Source of the DNA: Pomphorhynchus laevis
Lineage: Eukaryota > Acanthocephala > Palaeacanthocephala > Echinorhynchida > Pomphorhynchidae
Assembly: GCA_012934845.2 (NCBI GenBank)
Contig: WNNJ02001872.1
Coordinates: forward strand, 16,010-80,009
Direction of reading: 5' to 3'
DNA: 64,000 nt
Shown here: piece by piece, positions 56,595-64,000 of the stretch
How the letters are laid out: every line of letters starts with the position of its first letter
Position numbering within the stretch: position 1 is the first letter of the stretch
Notes under the pieces: generated by a model
Database searches by the model: none
What the model was told of the DNA's origin: nothing
Seen by the model: only the letters and a program-made list of their open reading frames with translations
Program-made: the position numbers and the translations under genes

Positions 56595-56885
56595 GGTTAC
56601 TATATATGTAATGATATTGGCTTTCTTCAAAATCATTTAAATAATTTAATAGATACATATTTTAAACAAGGTTACTATAAAAATAACATTTAGCAGAAAA
56701 TATTAAAATATATAAATCAACACAATAATATAAAGAATAAATTTAAACTCTTAAGTGGCAAATTTTTATGGATGGATAATAAATAATATACTTTGTATTA
56801 TAATAAGATACTAGATAGTTTTATCAGAGTAAATACATTACTACCATGTATTTGTCCCCACTGCTATGTTTGGTAAAATGATTGT
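56595..56885 (+). mobile_element. PLE-B connector fused to 3' module, second example
   Basis: CNDIGFLQNHLNNLIDTYFK-like text, then AGTGGCAAATTTTTATGGATG and TAATAAATAATATACTTTGT. The junction is the same as at 52340, so both loci share one internal deletion. It ends near TGCTATGTTTGGTAAAATGA, before the R1 body. Confidence 0.7.
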
Positions 56886-57241
56886 CGTGGCCAATCATTT
56901 TAACAAGAAACTGATTCCGCTTATATTCTTACAAGAGTGTGATAAGCAGCCAAACCGTTCGTGTAACGTAATCATTAGAGGATCATTAGATCCTCAAATG
57001 ATTAATCATTAGAGGACGTAATCATTAGAACGTAATGCTTACAAAATTCTCCGTGCAGAACTTAACGAGAAACGAAACACTGATCATTCTTCTACTTTCA
57101 TTATAGGATGAGTGATATAACCCTTTTAAATAAGGTTATACGAACTCGTTAACGGAAAATAAACCTAGACAATACCAACACTGCGAATTTATTCAGCTCC
57201 CACATTTAACTATCGTAGCCTTCAAATCACGTAAATCCTTC
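56886..57241. other. spacer before the minisatellite
   Basis: Small nested repeats of GTAATCATTAGAGGA at 56967-57035, with an inverted GAGGATCATTAGATCCTC. No gene. Confidence 0.45.
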
Positions 57242-57578
57242 AATGATTCTTTCAGTAAATCTTCCAGTAAATCCTCATGTAAATCCTCCAGTAAATCCTA
57301 AAGTAAATCCTCCAGTAAATCCTCCAGTAAATCCATCAGTTAATCCTCTAGTTAATCCTCCAGTAATCCTCCAGCAAATCCTACAAGAAATCCTCCAATA
57401 AATCCTCCAGTAAATCCTCCAGTAAATCCTCCAGTAAATCCTCCAGTAAATATTCCAGTAAATCCTACAGTAAATCCTACAGTAAATCCTCCAATAAATC
57501 CTCCAGTAAATCCTCCAGTAAATTCTCCAGTAAATCCTCCAGTAAATCCTCTACTAAATCCTCTAGTAAATCCTCCAG
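57242..57578 (-). repeat. 12-bp minisatellite, inverted arm
   Basis: About 28 units of (CCTCCAGTAAAT)n, the reverse complement of the main array, with many variants (CATG, AAAG, ACAG). The orientation switches at about 57579-57583 (CCTCCAG, five T, AGAGGATTT), making a head-to-head palindrome. Confidence 0.95.
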
Positions 57579-60500
57579 TTTTTAGAGGATTTACTAGAAG
57601 ATTTACTGGAGGATTTACTAGAGGATTTACCGGAGGATTTACTGGAGGATATCCTGGTGAATTTACTGGAGGATTTACTAGAGGATTTACTGAGGGATTT
57701 ACTGGAGAATTTACTGGAGGATTTACTGGAGGATTTACTGGAGCATTTACTAGATGATTTACTGAAGGATTTACTGGAGGATTTACTGGAGGATTTACTG
57801 GAGGATTTACTGGAGGATTTACTGGAGGATTTACTGGAGGATTTACTAGAGGATTTACTGATGGATTTACTGGAGAATTTACTGGAGGATTTACTGGAGG
57901 ATTTACTGGAGGATTTACTGGAGGATTTACTGGAGGATTTACTAGAGGATTTACTAGAGGATTTACTAGAGGATTTACTGGAGGATTTACTGGAGGATTT
58001 ACTGGAGGATTTACTGGAGGATTTACTGGAGGATTTACTAGAGGATTTACTGGAGAATTTACTAGAGGATTTACTAGAGGATTTACTGGAGGATTTACTG
58101 GAGGATTTACTGGAGAATTTACTGGAGGATTTACTAGAGGATTTACCGGAGGATTTACTGGAGGATTTACTAGAAGATTTACCGGAGGATTTACTGGAGG
58201 ATATCCTGGAGAATTTACTGGAGGATTTACTAGAGGATATTCTGATGGATTTACTGGAGAATTTACTAGAGGATTTACTGGAGGATTTACTGGAGGATTT
58301 ACTGGAGCATTTACTAGAGGATTTACTGGAGAATTTACTAGAGGATTTACTAGAGGATTTACTGGAGGATTTACTAGAGGATTTACTGGAGAATTTACTA
58401 GAGGATTTACTAGAGGATTTACTGGAGGATTTACTAGGATTTACTGGAGAATTTACTGGAGGATTTACTAGAGGATTTACCGGAGGATTTACTGGAGGAT
58501 ATCCTGGAGGATTTACTGGAGGATTTACTAGAGGATTTACTGATGGATTTACTGGAGAATTTACTGGAGGATTTACTGGAGGATTTACTAGGAGGATTTA
58601 CTGGAGGATTTACTAGAGGATTTACCGGAGGATTTACTGGAGGATATCCTGGAGAATTTACTGGAGGATTTACTAGAGGATTTACTGATGGATTTACTGG
58701 AGAATTTTTTAGAGGATTTACTGGAGGATTTACTGGAGGATTTACTGGAGGATTTACCAAAGGATTTACTAGAGGATTTACTGAAGGATTTTCCGGAGGA
58801 TTTACTGGAGGATATCCTGGAGGATTTACTGGAAAATTTACTAGAGGATTTACTGATGGATTTACTGGAGAATTTACTGGAGGATTTACTGGAAGATTTA
58901 CTGGAAGATTTACTGGAGGATTTACTGGAGGATTTACTAGAGGATTTACTAGAGGATTTACTGGAGGATATCCTGGAGAATTTACTGGAGGATTTACTAG
59001 AGGATTTACTGATGGATTTACTGGAGAATTTACTAGAGGATTTACTGGAGGATTTACTGGAGGATTTACTGGAGGATTTACTGGAGGATTTACTAGAGGA
59101 TTTACTGGAGAATTTACTAGAGGATTTACTAGAGGATTTACTGGAGGATTTACTAGAGGATTTACTGGAGAATTTACTGGAGGATTTACTAGAGGATTTA
59201 CTGATGGATTTACTGGAGAATTTACTAGAGGATTTACTGGAGGATTTACTGGAGGATTTACTGGAGGATTTACTAGAGGATTTACTAGAGGATTTACTGG
59301 AGGATTTACTGGAGGATTTACTGGAGGATTTACTGGAGGATTTACTGGAGGATTTACTGATGGATTTACTGGAGAATTTACTGGAGGATTTACTGGAGAA
59401 TTTACTGGAGGATTTACTAGAGGATTTACTGATGGATTTACTGGAGAATTTACTAGAGGATTTACTGGAGGATTTACTGGAGGATTTACTGGAGGATTTA
59501 CTGGAGGATTTACTGGAGGATTTACTGGAGGATTTACTGGAGGATTTACTGGAGGATTTACTGGAGGATTTACTGGAGGATTTACTGGAAAGGATTTACT
59601 GGAGGATTTACTAGAGGATTTACCGGAGGATTTACTGGAGGATATCCTGGAGAATTTACTGGAGGATTTACTGGAGGATTTACTGGAGGATTTACTGGAG
59701 GATTTACGAGGATTTACTGGAGGATTTACTGGAGGATTTACTGGAGGATTTACTGGAGGATTTACTGGAGGATTTACTGGAATTTACTGGAGGATTTACT
59801 GGAGGATTTACTAGAGGATTTACTAGAGGATTTACTGGATTTACTGGAGAATTTACTAGAGGATTTACTGGAGGATTTACTGAAAAAAATACTGGAGGAT
59901 TTTCTAGAGGATTTACTGGAGGATTTACTGGAATATTTACTGGAGGATTTACTGGAGGATTTACTGGAGGATTTACTGGAGGATTTACTAGAGGATTTAC
60001 CGGAGGATTTACTGGAGGATATCCTGGAGAATTTACTGGAGGATTTACTAGAGGATTTACTGATGGATTTACTGGAGAATTTACTAGAGGATTTACTGGA
60101 GGATTTACTGGAGGATTTACTGGAGGATTTACTGGAGGATTTACTAGAGGATTTACTGGAGAATTTACTAGAGGATTTACTAGAGGATTTACTGGAGGAT
60201 TATACTGGAGGATTTACTGGAGAATTTACTTGAGGATTTACTAGAGGATTTACTGATGAATTTACTGGAGAATTTACTAGAGGATTTACTGGAGGATTAA
60301 CTGGAGGATTTACTGAAAGATTTACTAGAGGATTTACTAGAGGATAGATTTACTAGAGGATTTACTGGAGGATTTACTGGAGGATTTACTGGAGGATTTA
60401 CTGGAGGATTTACTAGAGGATTTACTGGAGAATTTACTAGAGGATTTACTAGAGGATTTACTGGAGAATTTACTGGAGGATTTACTGGAGGATTTACTGG

Positions 60501-63500
60501 AGAATTTACTGGAGGATTTACTAGAGGATTTACCGGAGGATTTACTGGAGGATTTACTAGAAGATTTACCGGAGGATTTACTGGAGGATATCCTGGAGAA
60601 TTTACTGGAGGATTTACTAGAGGATTTACTGATGGATTTACTGGAGAATTTACTAGAGGATTTACTGGAGGATTTACTGGAGGATTTACTGGAGCATTTA
60701 CTAGAGGATTTACTGGAGAATTTACTAGAGGATTTACTAGAAGATTTACTGGAGGATTTACTAGAGGATTTACTGGAGAATTTATTAGAGGATTTACTAG
60801 AGGATTTACTGGAGGATTTACTGTAGGATTTACTGGAGAATTTACTGGAGGATTTACTAGAGGATTTACCGGAGGATTTACTGGAGGATATCCTGGAGGA
60901 TTTACTGGAGGATTTACTAGAGGATTTACTGATGGATTTACTGGAGAATTTACTGGAGGATTTACTGGAGGATTTACTGGAGGATTTACTTGAGGATTTA
61001 CTAGAAGATTTACTGGAGGATTTACTAGAGGATTTACCGGAGGATTTACTGGAGGATATCCTGGTGAATTTACTGGAGGATTTACTAGAGGATTTACTGA
61101 GGGATTTACTGGAGAATTTACTGGAGGATTTACTGGAGGATTTACTGGAGCATTTACTAGATGATTTACTGAAGGATTTACCCGAGGATTTACTGGAGGA
61201 TATCCTGGAGGATTTACTGGAGGATTTACTAGAGGATTTACTGATGGATTTACTGGAGAATTTACTGGAGGATTTACTGGAAGATTTACTGGAGGATTTA
61301 CTGGAGGATTAACTGGAGGATTTACTAGAGGATTTACTAGAGGATTTACTGGAGGATTTACTGGAGGATTTACTGGAGGATTTACTGGAGGATTTACTAG
61401 AGGATTTACTGATGGATTTACTGGAGAATTTACTAGAGGATTTACTAGAGGATTTACTGGAGGATTTACTGGAGGATTTACTGGAGAATTTACTAGAGGA
61501 TTTACTATAGGATTTACCGGAGGATTTACCAGAGGATATCCTGGAGAATTTACTGGAGGATTTACTAGAGGATTTACTGGAGGATTTACTGGAGAATTTA
61601 CTAGAGGATTTACTGGAGGATTTACTGGAGGATTTACTGGAGGATTTACTGGAGGATTTACTGGAGGGATTTACTGGAGGATTTACTGGAAGATTTACTG
61701 AGGATTTACTGGAGGATTTACTGGAGGATTTACTGGAAGGATTTACTGGAGGATTTACTGGAGGATTTACTGGAAAATTTACTGGAGGATTTACTGGAGA
61801 ATTTACTGGAGGATTTACTAGAGGATTTACTAGGAGGATTTACTGGAGGATTTACTGGAGGATTTACTGGAGGATTTACTGGAGGATTTACTGGAGGATT
61901 TACTGGAGGATTTACTGGAGGATTTACTGGAGGATTTACTGGAGGATTTACTGGAGGATTTACTGGAGGATTTACTAGAGGATTTACTGGAGGATTTACT
62001 GGAGGATTTACTGGAGGATTTACTGGAGGATTTACTGGAGGATTTACTGGAGGATTTACTGGAGGATTTACTGGAGGATTTACTGGAGGATTTACTAGAG
62101 GATTTACTAGAGGATTTACTGGAGGATTTACTGGAGGATTTACTGGAGGATTTACTGGAGGATTTACTAGAGGATTTAGGATTTACTAGAGGATTTACTA
62201 GAGGATTTACTGGAGGATTTACTGGAGGATTTACTGGAGGATTTACTGGAGGATTTACTGGAGGATTTACTGGAGGATTTACTAGAGGATTTACTAGAGG
62301 ATTTACTGGAGGATTTACTGGAGGATTTACTGGAGGATTTACTGGAGGATTTACTAGAGGATTTACTAGAGGATTTACTAGAGGATTTACTGGAGGATTT
62401 ACTGGAGGATTTACTGGAGGATTTACTGGAGGATTTACTGGAGGATTTACTAGAGGATTTACTAGAGGATTTACTGGAGGATTTACTGGAGGATTTACTG
62501 GAGGATTTACTAGAGGATTTACGGATTTACTGGAGGATTTACTGGAGGATTTACTGGAGGATTTACTAGAGGATTTACTGGAGGATTTACTGGAGGATTT
62601 ACTGGAGGATTTACTGGAGGATTTACTAGAGGATTTACTGGAGGATTTACTGGAGGATTTACTGGAGGATTTACTGGAGGATTTACTGGAGGATTTACTG
62701 GAGGATTTACTGGAGGATTTACTGGAGGATTTACTGGAGGATTTACTGGAGGATTTACTAGAGGATTTACTGGAGGATTTACTGGAGGATTTACTGGAGG
62801 ATTTACTGGAGGATTTACTGGAGGATTTACTAGAGGATTTACTGGAGGATTTACTGGGGAGGATTTACTGGAGGATTTACTGGAGGATTTACTGGAGGAT
62901 TTACTGGAGGATTTACTGGAGGATTTACTGGAGGATTTACTGGAGGATTTACTGGAGGATTTACTGGAGGATTTACTGGAGGATTTACTGGAGGATTTAC
63001 TAGAGGATTTACTGGAGGATTTACTGGAGGATTTACTGGAGGATTTACTGGAGGATTTACTGGAGGATTTACTAGAGGATTTACTAGAGGATTTACTAGA
63101 GGATTTACTGGAGGATTTACTGGAGGATTTACTAGAGGATTTACTGAGAGGATTTACTAGAGGATTTACTGGAGGATTTACTGGAGGATTTACTGGAGGA
63201 TTTACTGGAGGATTTACTAGAGGATTTACTAGAGGATTTACTGGAGGATTTACTGGAGGATTTACTGGAGGATTTACTGGAGGATTTACTGGAGGATTTA
63301 CTGGAGGATTTACTAGAGGATTTACTAGAGGATTTACTGGAGGATTTACTGGAGGATTTACTGGAGGATTTACTGGAGGATTTACTGGAGGATTTACTAG
63401 AGGATTTACTAGAGGATTTACTGGAGGATTTACTGGAGGATTTACTGGAGGATTTGGAGGATTTACTGGAGGATTTACTAGAGGATTTAGAGGATTTACT

Positions 63501-64000
63501 GGAGGATTTACTGGAGGATTTACTGGATTTACTGGAGGATTTACTGGAGGATTTACTAGAGGATTTACTGGAGGATTTACTGGAGGATTTACTGGAGGAT
63601 TTACTAGGAGGATTTACTGGAGGATTTACTGGAGGATTTACTGGAGGATTTACTGGAGGATTTACTGAGGATTTACTGGAGGATTTACTGGAGGATTTAC
63701 TGGAGGATTTACTGGAGGATTTACTGGAGGATTTACTGGAGGATTTACTGGAGGATTTACTGGAGGATTTACTAGAGGATTTACTGGAGAATTTACTAGA
63801 GGATTTACTGAGAGGATTTACTAAAGGATTTACTGGAGGATTTACTGGAGGATTTACTGGAGGATTTACTAGAGGATTTACTGGAGGATTTACTAGAGGA
63901 TTTACTAGAGGATTTACTAGAGGATTTACTGGAGGATTTACTGGAGGATTTACTGGAGAATTTACTGGAGGATTTACTAGAGGATTTACTGGAGGATTTA
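57579..64000 (+). repeat. 12-bp minisatellite, main array, continues past the window
   Basis: More than 500 units of GGATTTACTGGA with variants GGATTTACTAGA, GAATTTACTGGA, GATGGATTTACT and others. Indels of one to a few bases shift the register at several points (for example about 58433, 59588, 59706, 60198, 61668). Five of the six reading frames of the unit lack stops, so the long open frames across it (up to 423 residues: GFTG, DLLE or IYWR repeats) are a by-product. A GGATATCCTGG variant occurs 13 times between 57647 and 61534 and never after. The right-hand 2.4 kb is almost uniform. Confidence 0.97.

Noticed and set aside
57657-61312. Long open frames of DLLE-, GFTG- and PVNP-type repeats (up to 423 residues)
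   Set aside because: They follow from a stop-free 12-bp unit, exist in several overlapping frames on both strands, and break at each register shift.

Overview
The window looks like gene-poor, strongly AT-rich, repeat-dense nuclear DNA of an invertebrate animal. The evidence is the mix of mobile elements: several LINE lineages, at least two or three Penelope-like element (PLE) lineages, one Ty3/gypsy fossil, one hAT transposase scrap and a very long 12-bp minisatellite. I cannot name the species. The CR1-type and PLE proteins would fit a flatworm or another lophotrochozoan, but that is weak. I see no rRNA or intact tRNA gene, no CRISPR, and no certain host gene. One short candidate host exon lies at about 26.4-26.7 kb on the minus strand. 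Family names used below: LINE-A (copies at 9.9, 17-20 and 29-32.4 kb), PLE-A (RT at 21.6 kb), PLE-B (many broken copies), R1 (a roughly 300-bp interspersed repeat).

Layout. 0-2 kb: endonuclease part of a LINE, minus strand. 3.2-4.4 kb: Ty3/gypsy fossil. 4.6-5.8 kb: CR1-type LINE. 8.4-9.5 kb: C-terminal part of an unplaced retroelement, minus strand; a relative lies at 51.2-51.8 kb. 9.9-10.2 kb: LINE-A 3' end. 10.6-11.6 kb: PLE, minus strand. 12.7-12.8 kb: foldback built from a PLE-like terminus. 16.3-17.3 kb and 34.8-35.3 kb: diverged duplication. 17.4-20.0 kb: scrambled LINE-A pieces with a hAT scrap. 20.2-21.1 kb: RTE-like LINE, minus strand. 21.4-23.6 kb: PLE-A with the only long intact protein frame outside the minisatellite (570 aa reverse transcriptase). 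28.7-32.4 kb: the most complete LINE-A. 36.4-41.1 kb: a PLE-B 3' half interrupted by ten direct repeats of exactly 367 bp. 41.8-43.1, 45.5-46.6 and 47.4-48.9 kb: more PLE pieces. 43.1-45.0 kb: CR1/L2-type LINE, minus strand. 46.7-47.4 kb: 265-bp tandem repeat. 51.8-56.9 kb: R1 copies, PLE-B pieces and a LINE. 57.2-64.0 kb: the minisatellite, which runs off the right edge and has an inverted first arm.

Most interesting: each 367-bp unit carries, on the minus strand, a hammerhead-ribozyme-like core (CUGAUGA, a short stem II, GAAAC) followed by a long stem III hairpin ending in GUU. The array sits inside a PLE-B copy with a short repeated target sequence at its edges. This resembles the retrozyme type of non-autonomous, ribozyme-bearing tandem retroelement that is thought to depend on PLE machinery. 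PLE-A and PLE-B also end in hammerhead-like hairpins, so the window appears to hold both a possible helper and a possible passenger. Stem I of the ribozyme is poor in my hand fold, so catalytic activity is unproven.
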